NCBI RefSeq assembly: GCF_013407855.1
Contig: NZ_JACBZH010000001.1
Span: forward strand, 2,170,001 to 2,234,000
Length of the DNA stretch: 64,000 nucleotides
Direction: 5' to 3'
Source of the DNA: Actinopolymorpha rutila
GTDB taxonomy: Bacteria; Actinomycetota; Actinomycetes; Propionibacteriales; Actinopolymorphaceae
The number at the start of each line of letters is the position of its first letter. The first letter of the stretch is position 1. The notes under the pieces are model-generated. The model did not search any database. It saw nothing but the letters and a program-made list of their open reading frames with translations, and had not been told where the DNA came from. A program made the position numbers and the translations under genes. Below are positions 24,299 through 33,093 of the stretch, piece by piece.

Positions 24299-25486
24299 GT
24301 GGAGTACGTCGTCGCAGCCATCGTCATCGCAGTCATCGCCCTCGGCGCCGCCGGAACGTTCCTCCTCACCCGGGGCCGCCGCCGTGAGCTGCCGCCGCAG
24401 GCGGACCGGGGCACCGGCACCATCTCGCCGCCGGCAGAGAAGGAGTCCGAGGCGGAGGGCCCGGTCACCACCGCCGAACGCCCGAGCGGCACCGGCGCCC
24501 CCGTACCGCCCACCGAGGAACTCGATCTCGTCGAGCCGCCCGCGCCCACCGTGGAGCGGCCCGAACCCGTCCAGGGCCGCCTGGTCCGGCTTCGTTCCCG
24601 GCTGGCGCGTTCGCAGAGCACGCTCGGCAAGGGTCTGCTGGCGATGCTGTCCCGGGACCGGATCGACGAGGACACCTGGGAGGAGATCGAGGACTCCCTG
24701 CTGTCCGCCGACGTCGGCGTGGGCCCGACCCAGGAGCTGGTCGAGCGGCTGCGCACCAGGGTGCGGGTCGAGGGTGTCGCCAGCCCGGACCAGGCGCGGG
24801 AGATCCTCAGGTCGGAGTTGCTGCACCTCGTCGGCACCGATCTGGACCGCTCGGTGCACGCCGACCGTACGGCCACCAACCCCGCCGTGGTGCTCGTCGT
24901 CGGCGTCAACGGCACCGGCAAGACGACCACCTGCGGCAAGCTCGCGCGGGTCCTCGTCGCCGAGGACAAGGACGTCATTCTGGGCGCGGCCGACACCTTC
25001 CGCGCCGCCGCGGTCGCCCAGCTGGCCACCTGGGGTGAGCGGGTGGGCGTACCCACCGTGCGCGGCCCGGAGGGCGGCGACCCGGCCAGTGTGGCGTTCG
25101 ACGCGGTGAAGGCCGGCGTCGAGCAGGAGTCCGACGTGGTGATCGTCGACACCGCCGGCCGGCTGCACACCAAGACCGGCCTGATGGACGAGCTCGGCAA
25201 GGTCAAGCGGGTGATCGAGAAGCAGGCTCCGGTGAGCGAGGTGCTGCTGGTCATCGACGCCACCACCGGGCAGAACGGCCTCACCCAGGCCCGGGTGTTC
25301 GCCGAGGTGGTCGACGTCACCGGCATCGTGCTCACCAAGCTGGACAGCACCGCCAAGGGCGGCATCATCATCGCCGTGCAGCGCGAGCTCGGCGTACCCG
25401 TCAAGCTCGTCGGCCTCGGCGAGGGCGCCGACGACCTCGCGCCGTTCGCTCCGGAGGAGTTCGTCGACGCGCTGCTCGCGGACTGA
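24299..25486 (+). CDS. ftsY: Signal recognition particle receptor FtsY
   Basis: A 395-aa SRP receptor GTPase that docks ribosome-SRP complexes at the membrane for co-translational insertion. The N-terminus has a membrane helix (YVVAAIVIAVIALGAAGTFLL), an acidic/proline A-domain (about 30-85), the N-domain, and the G-domain with G1 GVNGTGKTT near residue 203, ADTFRAAAV, DTAGRLHT and TKLDSTAKGG. GTG 24299 has a GGGAGGATG site upstream. Its partner Ffh is encoded at 44219. In related chromosomes ftsY normally sits near smc and amt; here it is an island of core sequence between two accessory blocks. Confidence 0.97.
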   Translation: MEYVVAAIVIAVIALGAAGTFLLTRGRRRELPPQADRGTGTISPPAEKESEAEGPVTTAERPSGTGAPVPPTEELDLVEPPAPTVERPEPVQGRLVRLRSRLARSQSTLGKGLLAMLSRDRIDEDTWEEIEDSLLSADVGVGPTQELVERLRTRVRVEGVASPDQAREILRSELLHLVGTDLDRSVHADRTATNPAVVLVVGVNGTGKTTTCGKLARVLVAEDKDVILGAADTFRAAAVAQLATWGERVGVPTVRGPEGGDPASVAFDAVKAGVEQESDVVIVDTAGRLHTKTGLMDELGKVKRVIEKQAPVSEVLLVIDATTGQNGLTQARVFAEVVDVTGIVLTKLDSTAKGGIIIAVQRELGVPVKLVGLGEGADDLAPFAPEEFVDALLAD

Positions 25487-25516
25487 GTTCGGGCGATCCT
25501 CGGCGATGGCTCTGCG

Positions 25517-26299
25517 ATGACGGCCGGCGAGCCGACCCGGCCGGACCTGCCGGTGAACGCACGGCTGTGGGCGGCGCACGCCGACGCCTGGCAGGCGATG
25601 GGCCGGATCCGGGTGGGCGGTGGCGGCGGCGCCGCGCTGCTGCCGGGCTGTTCGGTGATGGCCTCCGGTCTGCCGTACCCGCAGTGGAACAACGGCGACG
25701 TGACCGACCCGGCGCTCTTCGACCTCGAGCAGGTACGCGCGTGGTACGCCCCCCGCGGCGTGCCGTGGGGAGTGCGGGTCCCGGCAGGCACGCCCTGGCC
25801 GTACGGGCGGTGGTTGTTCCGGAAGCGGTGCATGGCGCTGACGCCGTCGGCGTACGTACGAACCGCGGCAAGGCCGCCGGGCCTCGTCAACACCCCGGCC
25901 GGGCCCGGCGAGGCGGAGCTGTTCGCCACGGTCGACGCGGCCGCGTTCGGCGACCCGGTGGAGCCGAACCTCGCCTGGGTACGCCCGCAACTCGGCGCGA
26001 ACGGCTTCCGGTCCGTGCTGGCCCGGCTCGGCGGTGAGCCCGTCGGCGTGGCCACCGGCATCCGCACCAGCGGCCCCGGTGGGGAGAGCGTCGGCGTCTT
26101 CGGCGTGGGCGTCCAGCCGCGGGCCCGGCGGCGCGGCATCGGCGCCGCGCTCACCGCGGACATCCTGGACTGGGGTTTCGGCGGCGGCGCGACGCTCGCC
26201 CACCTGAACCCCGAGACCGAGGAGGCCGCCCGTCTCTACCCGCGGCTGGGCTTCACCGAGGTCGCCGGCCTGGACGTCTACGTCGGCCTCGACGGCTGA
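25517..26299 (+). CDS. GNAT-family N-acetyltransferase
   Basis: A 260-aa acetyltransferase-like protein. The GNAT acetyl-CoA motif lies in FGVGVQPRARRRGIGAALTADIL near residue 195. The ARLYPRLGFTEV strand is near the end. The N-terminal 110 residues form an extra region without a motif I recognise, perhaps a degenerate second GNAT half. ATG 25517 is 30 bp after ftsY on the same strand, so it may be read with it. The acceptor is unknown. Confidence 0.85.
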   Translation: MTAGEPTRPDLPVNARLWAAHADAWQAMGRIRVGGGGGAALLPGCSVMASGLPYPQWNNGDVTDPALFDLEQVRAWYAPRGVPWGVRVPAGTPWPYGRWLFRKRCMALTPSAYVRTAARPPGLVNTPAGPGEAELFATVDAAAFGDPVEPNLAWVRPQLGANGFRSVLARLGGEPVGVATGIRTSGPGGESVGVFGVGVQPRARRRGIGAALTADILDWGFGGGATLAHLNPETEEAARLYPRLGFTEVAGLDVYVGLDG

Positions 26300-26319
26300 C
26301 GGTGCAGCGACCGCCCTGC

Positions 26320-26892
26320 TCAGCGGACCAGCAGCTCGATGGCCACCTTCAGTCGTTCGAGGAAGAACTCCCGTGACGGCGCCTGGTGCTTGAGGCCGAT
26401 CGATGCGCTGATCATCGTCTGGGCGATCGGGAGCGCCGCCTTCCGACCTGTCTGCGCGGCGATCGCAGCGCAGACCAGCTGCTCGAACCGCCGTGGCGCG
26501 GTCTCGACCACCTCGCCCAGCAGGTCGGGGTTGGCCTCGATGACCTCCGTGACGTCGCGGGTCAACGGGCCGACGTAGCGGCCCGCCCACTGGTCGAACG
26601 CGTCGACGAGACGCTCCGGCAGGGGACGTCCGGTGTCTGCCAGGACGTGTTCGACCGCCGAGAGGTCGCGCTCCAGGGCCTGGGTGACCGCGGCGCGGAA
26701 CAGGGCCTCCTTCGAGGCGAAGAGGAAGTAGAGCCCCGGTCGGGAGATTCGCGCCGCCCGCGCCACCTCGTCCATCGAGGTCTTCCGGTAACCGAATCGC
26801 GCGAACGTGGTCAGGGCGGCGTCCAGGACCGCGGTCCGCCGGTCGCCATCGCCGACTGTCGAGGACTGGCGGCCGCCATCGGAGCTCGTCAT
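26320..26892 (-). CDS. TetR-family transcriptional repressor
   Basis: A 190-aa regulator. The N-terminal helix-turn-helix reads LTTFARFGYRKTSMDEVARAARISRPGLYFLFASKEALF, diagnostic of TetR. The remainder is an alpha-helical ligand domain. It is divergent from an SDR gene 63 bp away, and a dyad lies between the two start codons (26919-26948), the normal arrangement for a repressor acting on its neighbour and itself. Ligand unknown. Confidence 0.93.
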   Translation of the reverse strand: MTSSDGGRQSSTVGDGDRRTAVLDAALTTFARFGYRKTSMDEVARAARISRPGLYFLFASKEALFRAAVTQALERDLSAVEHVLADTGRPLPERLVDAFDQWAGRYVGPLTRDVTEVIEANPDLLGEVVETAPRRFEQLVCAAIAAQTGRKAALPIAQTMISASIGLKHQAPSREFFLERLKVAIELLVR

Positions 26893-26918
26893 GGACCGAG
26901 GATACGAAGGACCCTCGA

Positions 26919-26948
26919 ACTATACAACTCGGGTCTACTGTGTATAGT
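26919..26948. promoter_or_regulatory. Divergent promoter with TetR-type dyad
   Basis: ACTATACA (26919-26926) and TGTATAGT (26941-26948) form a perfect 8-bp inverted repeat with a 14-bp spacer. Each arm contains TATAGT in the direction of one gene, matching a -10, so one operator can block both promoters. Confidence 0.65.
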
Positions 26949-26955
26949 CCGAGCC

Positions 26956-27927
26956 GTGGCCGAATCAGCGCTCATCTCCACCCCCTTCACCGCCGCCAGC
27001 ACAGCGGACGACGTACTGCGAGGCGTTGACCTGACCGGGGTCCGCGCCGTCGTCACGGGAGGCTCCTCCGGGATCGGGGTCGAGACCGCTCGCGCGCTGG
27101 CCGCTGCCGGGGCGGAGGTGACCCTCGCCGTCCGGAACTCGACCGCGGGCGACGCTGTCGCCGAGGCAATCGCAGGGTCCGCCGGGGGAATCCGGCCCCG
27201 GGTCGCTCGGCTCGACCTCGCCGACGCGACGTCCATCGTACGGTTCGTCGACGCATGGCACGGCCCGCTACACCTGCTGATCAACAACGCCGGCGTGGTC
27301 ACCGGCGGCCTCGAGCGAACCGGCGAGAACTGGGAGCTGCAGTTCGCGACCAACCATCTCGGCCACTTCGCGCTCGCCACCGGTCTGCACGGCGCGCTGG
27401 CCCTGGGAGCGTCGGACCGGGACGGAGCTCGGATCGTCGCGGTGAGCTCGACCGCGCACATGCGTTCGGGCATCGACTTCCACGACCTGCACTTCGAGCG
27501 CCGCGGCTATGACCCGCAGATCGCCTACGCCCAGTCGAAGACGGCGAACTCGCTGTTCGCCGTCGAGGCCACCCGGCTGTGGGCACCGGACGGGATCGTC
27601 GCCAATGCCGTGAACCCCGGTGGCGTCGCCACGGGACTGCAACGGAACTTCACCCCGCAACAGAAGCAGTCGCTGGACGCGGCCGAGGCCGCCGGCGTCT
27701 TCACGTACAAGACGGTCGAGCAGGGGGCCGCGACCAGCATCGTCGCGGCCGTCCACCCGGCCTTCGCGCACACCGGTGGCCACTACCTCGACGACGCGCA
27801 GGAGGCCTACACCGTGCCGAACGGCGCCGACCTCGCGCGGCATCCCCATGGGGTCAAGGAATGGGCGCTCGATCCCGCCATCGCCGAGCGCCTCTGGGAA
27901 GTCTCGGCCAATCTGGTGCGTGCCTAG
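26956..27927 (+). CDS. Short-chain dehydrogenase/reductase
   Basis: A 323-aa SDR of the retinol-dehydrogenase-like group. The NAD(P) motif TGGSSGIGVETA (TGxxxGIG) lies near residue 36 and NNAG near residue 115. The catalytic Ser is in VSSTAHM, and the Tyr/Lys pair lies in YAQSKTAN. GTG 26956 is preferred: TATAGT (26943-26948) is a good -10, giving a leaderless transcript. Substrate unknown; it is likely controlled by the divergent TetR protein. Residues 230-320 include an insert typical of this subgroup. Confidence 0.92.
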   Translation: MAESALISTPFTAASTADDVLRGVDLTGVRAVVTGGSSGIGVETARALAAAGAEVTLAVRNSTAGDAVAEAIAGSAGGIRPRVARLDLADATSIVRFVDAWHGPLHLLINNAGVVTGGLERTGENWELQFATNHLGHFALATGLHGALALGASDRDGARIVAVSSTAHMRSGIDFHDLHFERRGYDPQIAYAQSKTANSLFAVEATRLWAPDGIVANAVNPGGVATGLQRNFTPQQKQSLDAAEAAGVFTYKTVEQGAATSIVAAVHPAFAHTGGHYLDDAQEAYTVPNGADLARHPHGVKEWALDPAIAERLWEVSANLVRA

Positions 27928-27982
27928 GGCGAGTTTCGAAGGGGGACGCCTGGCTCGTGCCGACCGGGTCGCGTCCAGATGT

Positions 27983-28082
27983 ACTAGTGCACATTCATGC
28001 CGACGCAGCCCGCACTAGTGCTTAATTGCGGTCGGCCAAATCCGCACTAGTACTCATGCGCATCCGACTTCGACGCACTAGT
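27983..28082 (+). repeat. Four palindromic ACTAGT sites phased at 31-32 bp
   Basis: ACTAGT occurs at 27983-27988, 28014-28019, 28046-28051 and 28077-28082, with steps of 31, 32 and 31 bases. The last three are preceded by GC and all are followed by GC or AC, giving a 10-bp palindrome-like core GCACTAGTRC. Three helical turns separate neighbours, so all face the same side of the DNA. The rest of the 390-bp gap (27928-28317) holds no gene that I can support. Confidence 0.8.
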
Positions 28083-28101
28083 ACTCACGCCTGTCAATAC
28101 T

Positions 28102-28120
28102 GTGGCGGTCTGTCCGCCAC
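28102..28120 (+). terminator. Hairpin after the ACTAGT array
   Basis: GTGGCGG-TCTGT-CCGCCAC is a perfect 7-bp stem with a 5-base loop, 20 bases after the last ACTAGT site. It could be a terminator for the SDR transcript or a leader hairpin for the next gene. A second weaker hairpin (CTGAC/GTCAG) lies at 28210-28224. Confidence 0.4.
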
Positions 28121-28317
28121 GGGATGGAAAAGGGATACTTCAAAGATGTTGGCGTCGCCGACCATGCGTACGAAGGAATTTCCCACCCGCCGGACCTACG
28201 ATCCTCTCGCTGACTCTCGGTCAGAGGGGCAGTGCACGAAAACGGGGGAGGTGTGTGCGGCATTTGGCACTGTCCTGCAGTCATTCCGCATAGGCCGAAT
28301 CAAGAGAGGCAACGAAA

Positions 28318-28752
28318 TTGCGAACTCTGATTGCAAAGTCAGGTCTGCGTCGGCGGCTTGCAATGCTGGCCGGCCTCATGGCCATCATCACCGGCGGCAC
28401 TGTCCTCGCAGCCGTACCGGCATCGGCAGCCCCCTACTGCGCTTCGGGGTACCACTGCGTGTTCTTCACGTACCTCACGGGTCCGAAGCATTCGTACTTC
28501 AACAGCGACCCGAACTTCACCAACGACTACTTCACCAACGGTGCGGTCGTGAACGACAACGTCTGGGCCGCCAGCAACTCCAGCAACAGTGGCTACGAAA
28601 GCCACTACTACCGCAACATCAACTACAAACACCTTCCTGTTCTGCGTGAACCCAGGGAGCTACGTCAGTGCACTGCCCAGTGCCTTGAAGGACCAGGCCA
28701 GTTCCCTGCGGCTTCGGGGGACGACCTCCATCCATTGCTACTGACCGGGTAG
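28318..28752 (+). pseudogene. Secreted peptidase-inhibitor I36-type protein, frameshifted
   Basis: The frame from TTG 28318 (GAGAGG 9 bases upstream) begins with a signal peptide ending VPASA, then CASGYHCVFF and an Asn/Tyr-rich mature domain. It looks like the small secreted I36 family of actinobacteria. After NINYK the sequence leaves the family pattern. In the next frame the lost end is intact, with TFLFCVNPGSYVSALPS, later RGTTSIHCY, and a stop at 28742-28744. One extra A in AAA (28627-28629) explains this. The disrupted product would be 144 aa with a wrong tail and without the last conserved Cys pair. It is either a recent mutation or a read error. Confidence 0.75.
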
Positions 28753-28811
28753 TGCGGGTGGGTCCGGCGACCTCGGCGTCGCCGGGCCCACGCCCAACGG
28801 GGGAGCTGGAA

Positions 28812-29738
28812 TTGTCTTCACGTAATGTGCAGTCAACCGTGAAACCGCGGCGTGTTGGTGTGGTCCGTATAGTCGTGGCGGCGCTCGTTCTCATATCCGG
28901 TGCCGCGGCCTGGATTCTCGCCGGCCATTCCCAGGAATCGAAGCCGGTCGCCTCCCGGTCGGCGGCCTCGCCGGCCGCCGCGGCCGAGTTGAGTGAACGG
29001 CTGCCGATCTCCGGGCTCCTCTACACCTGGACCGGCTCCGACGAACGAATCGCACGAGCACAGCAACACCTCATCACCGCGTGCATGAAGAAACAGGGCT
29101 TCGACTACGAGTCCGCCCCGATTCCGAAGGCTGCCGACGTCGCCGACGCGCGCCCGACTCCCTTCGGGCTGGAGTCCCTCGACCCGCCCGGCCCGGACAG
29201 CGACCAGACCCTGCCGCCGGAACCACACGAGAGTGCCGCGTACGTCCACGCCCTCTTCGGCGATCCCGGCAAGCGGATCTCGGCGACGGGGAAGTTCCTC
29301 AAGGTGACCCGGCCGGCGACCGGCTGCCAAGCCGATGCGGAGAAGCGGCTGCTCGGGGACGGACGCCTGCGGTGGCTGCAACTGCGGCTCCAGGTCGGCG
29401 ACGGCGAGAAGGAGTCCCGGCAGCGGCTGGAGAAGGATGCCGCGTTCCGCGCGGCGAACCAGCGCTGGCAGCAGTGCATGCGTCAGGCCGGAATCAAGGT
29501 GAACGATCCGCTGCAGCTCCTGCAAGGTCTGCCCGCCGACACCGACGTCCGTACGAACCCGGCCACCCGGGCCGACGTGCACTGCAAGGCGGACACCGGC
29601 TACCTGGCCACCGCCTACACCAGGCTCGCCGCGGCGCAGCGTGCGTGGCTGGCCCGAAGCCCCAGGGTGCTCACGGACTGGAAGACACTGGCGCGGCGGC
29701 AGGACGCAGCTGCCCGCACGGTGCTGGGGAAGGCCTAG
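28812..29738 (+). CDS. Membrane-anchored extracytoplasmic protein of unknown function
   Basis: A 308-aa protein. TTG 28812 is preferred because GGGGGAG lies about 8 bases upstream; GTG 28752 in the same frame is less supported. One N-terminal membrane helix (VVRIVVAALVLISGAAAWILA) is followed by an Ala/Ser-rich linker and a charged helical extracytoplasmic part. Two similar motifs stand out: ACMKKQGFDY and, about 130 residues later, QCMRQAGI. A third cysteine lies in TGCQADA and a fourth in HCKADTGYL. I have seen this Cys-Met pattern in uncharacterised actinobacterial exported proteins, but no function is known. It follows the frameshifted secreted protein by 60 bp. Confidence 0.7.
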   Translation: MSSRNVQSTVKPRRVGVVRIVVAALVLISGAAAWILAGHSQESKPVASRSAASPAAAAELSERLPISGLLYTWTGSDERIARAQQHLITACMKKQGFDYESAPIPKAADVADARPTPFGLESLDPPGPDSDQTLPPEPHESAAYVHALFGDPGKRISATGKFLKVTRPATGCQADAEKRLLGDGRLRWLQLRLQVGDGEKESRQRLEKDAAFRAANQRWQQCMRQAGIKVNDPLQLLQGLPADTDVRTNPATRADVHCKADTGYLATAYTRLAAAQRAWLARSPRVLTDWKTLARRQDAAARTVLGKA

Positions 29739-29806
29739 CCTGGGTCGGAGGCGACTCGCCTGTCCCGCACGGGTGAGGCGAGCACACCGACGCAGGAGGA
29801 GTGGCG

Positions 29807-31165
29807 ATGACCAGCACCGACCGGGCCACCGAGCGAGGCGGCGACCGGGCCACCGCCCGGGACACCGACGGCGGCGACCTGCTCGCCCGGCACCGCGCCG
29901 TGCTGCCGAACTGGCAGGCGCTCTACTACGACGACCCGCTGGAGATCGTCAGCGGGCAGGGGCGCCGGCTCACCGGCGGTGACGGCCGGACCTACCTCGA
30001 CTTCTTCGCCGGGATCCTGAGCAACTCCCTCGGCTACGGCGTACCCGAGATCACCGAGGCCGTCCGCCGCCAGCTCGACACCGGCGTGGTGCACACGTCC
30101 ACCGCCTACCTCGGCCGGGCTCAGGTGGAGTACGCCGAACGGGTCGCGGAGCTGTCCGGGATCCCCGACGCGAAGGTGTTCTTCGTCAACTCCGGCACGG
30201 AGGCCAACGAGGCAGCACTGCTGCTCACCACCCACGCGCGGCGCAGCAACCAGGTGCTGGCGCTGCGCAACTCCTACCACGGCCGGGCGTTCGCCACGGT
30301 GGCGATCACCGGCAACCGCAGCTGGGGCACGAGCTCGCTGTCCCCGGTCCACGTGAGCTACGTGCACGGCGGCTACCGCTACCGCAGCCCGTTCCGGCAC
30401 CTGTCCGACGCCGACTACATCGAGGCGTGCGTGGACGACCTGCGCGACGTCATCCTGACCACCACGGCGGGCGACGTGGCGTGCATGATCACCGAGCCGA
30501 TCCAGGGCGTGGGCGGGTTCGCCACCCCACCGGACGGGCTGTACGGCGCGATGAAGCAGGTACTGGACGAGTACGGCATCCACTTCGTCACCGACGAGGT
30601 CCAGACCGGCTGGGGCCGGACCGGCGAGCACTTCTGGGGCTACCAGGCACACGGCGTGGTGCCCGACGTGCTGACGTTCGCCAAGGGTGCCGCGGGTGGG
30701 CTGGCGATCGGCGGCGTGGTCGCCCGTGCGGAGCTGATGGACGGGCTGAACGCGAGCTCGCTGTCCACGTTCGGCGGCAACCCGCTGACGATGGCCGCCG
30801 CGAACGCCACCCTGGACTACCTGCTGGCCCACGACCTGCAGGCCAACGCCGCCAAGCTCGGCGCGAAGCTGATGTCGGGACTGCGGGCCCTCGCCGACGG
30901 TACGAACATCGTCGGTGACGTGCGCGGCAAGGGACTGATGATCGGCCTGGAGCTGGTCGAGCCGGGCACCGACACGCCCAGCCCGCGGGCTGCGGGGATG
31001 GTGCTGGCGGAGTGCCGGCGCGGCGGGCTGCTGGTCGGCAAGGGCGGCCTGCACGGAAACGTGATCCGGATCGGGCCGCCGCTCACCCTCACCGAGGACG
31101 AGGCCGAGGAGGGACTCGCGATCGCCTCCGACGCGATCGGCCGGGTGTACGAAGCGCTGGTCTGA
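29807..31165 (+). CDS. Class III aminotransferase (AGXT2/ornithine-type)
   Basis: A 452-aa PLP-dependent class III aminotransferase. It has the N-terminal YLDFFAGILSNSLGY, the PLP-phosphate loop FFVNSGTEANEAAL, NSYHGR, the EPIQGVGG segment, the Asp in VTDEVQTGWGRTG, and the Schiff-base Lys in LTFAKGAAGG. ATG 29807 lies 7 bases after AGGAGG and is preferred over GTG 29801. The closest pattern is alanine-glyoxylate aminotransferase 2 or a related omega-amine transaminase. Donor and acceptor are not certain. Downstream genes encode a peptide-type binding protein and a gamma-glutamyltransferase. Confidence 0.9.
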   Translation: MTSTDRATERGGDRATARDTDGGDLLARHRAVLPNWQALYYDDPLEIVSGQGRRLTGGDGRTYLDFFAGILSNSLGYGVPEITEAVRRQLDTGVVHTSTAYLGRAQVEYAERVAELSGIPDAKVFFVNSGTEANEAALLLTTHARRSNQVLALRNSYHGRAFATVAITGNRSWGTSSLSPVHVSYVHGGYRYRSPFRHLSDADYIEACVDDLRDVILTTTAGDVACMITEPIQGVGGFATPPDGLYGAMKQVLDEYGIHFVTDEVQTGWGRTGEHFWGYQAHGVVPDVLTFAKGAAGGLAIGGVVARAELMDGLNASSLSTFGGNPLTMAAANATLDYLLAHDLQANAAKLGAKLMSGLRALADGTNIVGDVRGKGLMIGLELVEPGTDTPSPRAAGMVLAECRRGGLLVGKGGLHGNVIRIGPPLTLTEDEAEEGLAIASDAIGRVYEALV

Positions 31166-31266
31166 CGTAACACCACGGTCATCCGATTCCGGTAACTCCT
31201 GTCCTATCGAGGACTGCGGGCCACGCGACGCTTTCCCGGTCGGCGTGCCACCTCGACAATCGGCAG

Positions 31267-33093
31267 ATGTCCTCACCCTCCGCACACCTTCCTCGCCCGA
31301 CCCGGCGACTGACCCGACGGGACGTCCTGGCGGCGATGGGTGCCGGCGCGGGTGCCTGGGCACTGGCCGGGTGCCGGCAGGGCGGCGAGCCCGGCGCGGC
31401 CGGCGCCCCCACGGAGTTCCACGGCGGCACGGCGTACCAGGTTCCGCCCAAGGGCCACTTCAACCTGATGGACGGCGTGACCGACGCCATCCTCGGTGAC
31501 CACTTCTACCTCGACCTGATCCTCGCGCCGGGCGCGATGTACCGGTGGAAGGAGCAGAAGTGGGAACCGATGCTGCTGGAGAAATGGCACGTCGACGAGG
31601 CGGCCCGGACCTTCACCTGCACGCTCCGGTCCGGGCTGAAGTGGAGTGACGGCACACCGATCACCAGCAAGGACGCCCTGACCACCTTCTGGTGCCTGCG
31701 GATCATGCGGAACTCGTTGTGGGACTACCTGGACGACGTCCAGGCACCCGACGACCGGACCTTCGTACTCACCATGAAGAAGCCGTCCACGGTCGTCGAG
31801 CGGTACGTCCTGCGCCAGCACCTGCACGCGGACGCCACCTATGGTCCGTGGGCACGCCGTGCGCAGCGCCTCTTCGGGTCCGGCAAGAATCTGGACACCC
31901 CCGAGGGCAAGAAGCTGAACGAGGAGTTCCAGGCCTTCCGGCCGAAACGCGCCGTCGTCTCCGGGCCGTTCGACTACGAGTACGACACCATCACCAACGC
32001 CCAGCTGACGTTGGTGAAGAACCCCAAGGGTTACGCCGCGGACAAGGTCGCCTTCGACAGGGTGATCGTCTTCAACGGCGAGACGCCCACGATCACCCCG
32101 CTCGTGCTCGCGAAGCGGTTGGACTACGCCACCCACGGCTTCCCGGTCGCCACCGAGAGACAGCTGGTCAAGAAGGGCGTCCGGATCATCCGGCCGCCGG
32201 TCTACTCCGGTCCGGCGCTGCTGTTCAACCTGGCCCGGCTGCGGGAGTTCGCCGACCCGGCCGCCCGGCAGGCGCTCGCGCACGCGATCGACCGGGACCT
32301 CAACGGCAAGGTGTCGTTGGCAAGCTCGGGCCGGGGCGTGCGCTACCTGGCCGGATTCTCCGACAACCTCGTACCCGAGTGGATGTCGGAGGCCGACCGC
32401 GGCCGGCTGGACCCCTACGAGTTCGACCAGGACAAGGCGGCCGGTCTGCTGACCGGCGCCGGCTGGCGCCGTCAGGGCAAGCAGTGGTTGACGCCGCAGG
32501 GACGGCCAGCGGAGTACGAGATCACCTTCCCGGCGGAGTACGCCGACTGGTCGGCGTCCGGGCAGGACGCCGCCCGCCAGCTGTCGCGGTTCGGCATCAA
32601 GGTCACCCCGCGCGGGGTCACCGAGTCCCAGCAGCCGATCGACGTGGACAAGGGCAACTTCTCCCTGGCCATCCAGTCGTGGGGCACCTCGGCGCACCCA
32701 CACCCGCACTTCGCGTTCGTGCAGGACCTGTTCATCCACAACATTCCGATGGCCGCGAACCAGGGCGGCCGGGGGATGGGGTTCGCGTTGCGCCAGCGTA
32801 CGAAGGTGCGCGGCCAGGTGGACCTGCAGCGGCTGGTGATCCAGGCGGGTGAGGGCCTGGACGAGGCGGCACAACGGGCCACCGTCACCACCCTCGGCCT
32901 GGTGTTCAACGAGCTGTTGCCGATGATCCCGTTGTTCGAGAGGTACGGTAACAACCCTGCGCTGGAAGGGGTTCGGGTGACCGCCTGGCCACCCGACAGC
33001 GACCCGCTGCTGCAGAACTCGCCGTATGCCGACAACTTCACGATCATGTTGCTGTACGCCGGACGCCTCCGGCCCGCGAAGGGAGCACGATGA
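31267..33093 (+). CDS. ABC transporter substrate-binding protein, family 5 (peptide/opine type)
   Basis: A 608-aa exported lipoprotein. The N-terminus shows a twin-arginine (Arg17-Arg18) signal, TRRDVLAAMG, and a lipobox ALAGC with Cys36. The family 5 domain follows: LEKWHVDEAARTFTCTLRSGLKWSDGTPIT, LAHAIDRDLNGK and the later GAGWR segment. Related proteins bind oligopeptides, nickel or opines. No permease or ATPase genes are adjacent. Its stop overlaps the gamma-glutamyltransferase start (ATGA), so the two are translated together, suggesting gamma-glutamyl compounds as ligand. The latter is inference. Confidence 0.9.
   Translation: MSSPSAHLPRPTRRLTRRDVLAAMGAGAGAWALAGCRQGGEPGAAGAPTEFHGGTAYQVPPKGHFNLMDGVTDAILGDHFYLDLILAPGAMYRWKEQKWEPMLLEKWHVDEAARTFTCTLRSGLKWSDGTPITSKDALTTFWCLRIMRNSLWDYLDDVQAPDDRTFVLTMKKPSTVVERYVLRQHLHADATYGPWARRAQRLFGSGKNLDTPEGKKLNEEFQAFRPKRAVVSGPFDYEYDTITNAQLTLVKNPKGYAADKVAFDRVIVFNGETPTITPLVLAKRLDYATHGFPVATERQLVKKGVRIIRPPVYSGPALLFNLARLREFADPAARQALAHAIDRDLNGKVSLASSGRGVRYLAGFSDNLVPEWMSEADRGRLDPYEFDQDKAAGLLTGAGWRRQGKQWLTPQGRPAEYEITFPAEYADWSASGQDAARQLSRFGIKVTPRGVTESQQPIDVDKGNFSLAIQSWGTSAHPHPHFAFVQDLFIHNIPMAANQGGRGMGFALRQRTKVRGQVDLQRLVIQAGEGLDEAAQRATVTTLGLVFNELLPMIPLFERYGNNPALEGVRVTAWPPDSDPLLQNSPYADNFTIMLLYAGRLRPAKGAR

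Noticed and set aside
22586..26590. Very long open frame on the minus strand
   Set aside because: It runs antisense through the kinase and ftsY genes, has no family motif, and results from GC-rich codon bias.
28026..28649. Open frame covering the ACTAGT region
   Set aside because: There is no ribosome site or family pattern, and it overlaps the secreted-protein gene in another frame.
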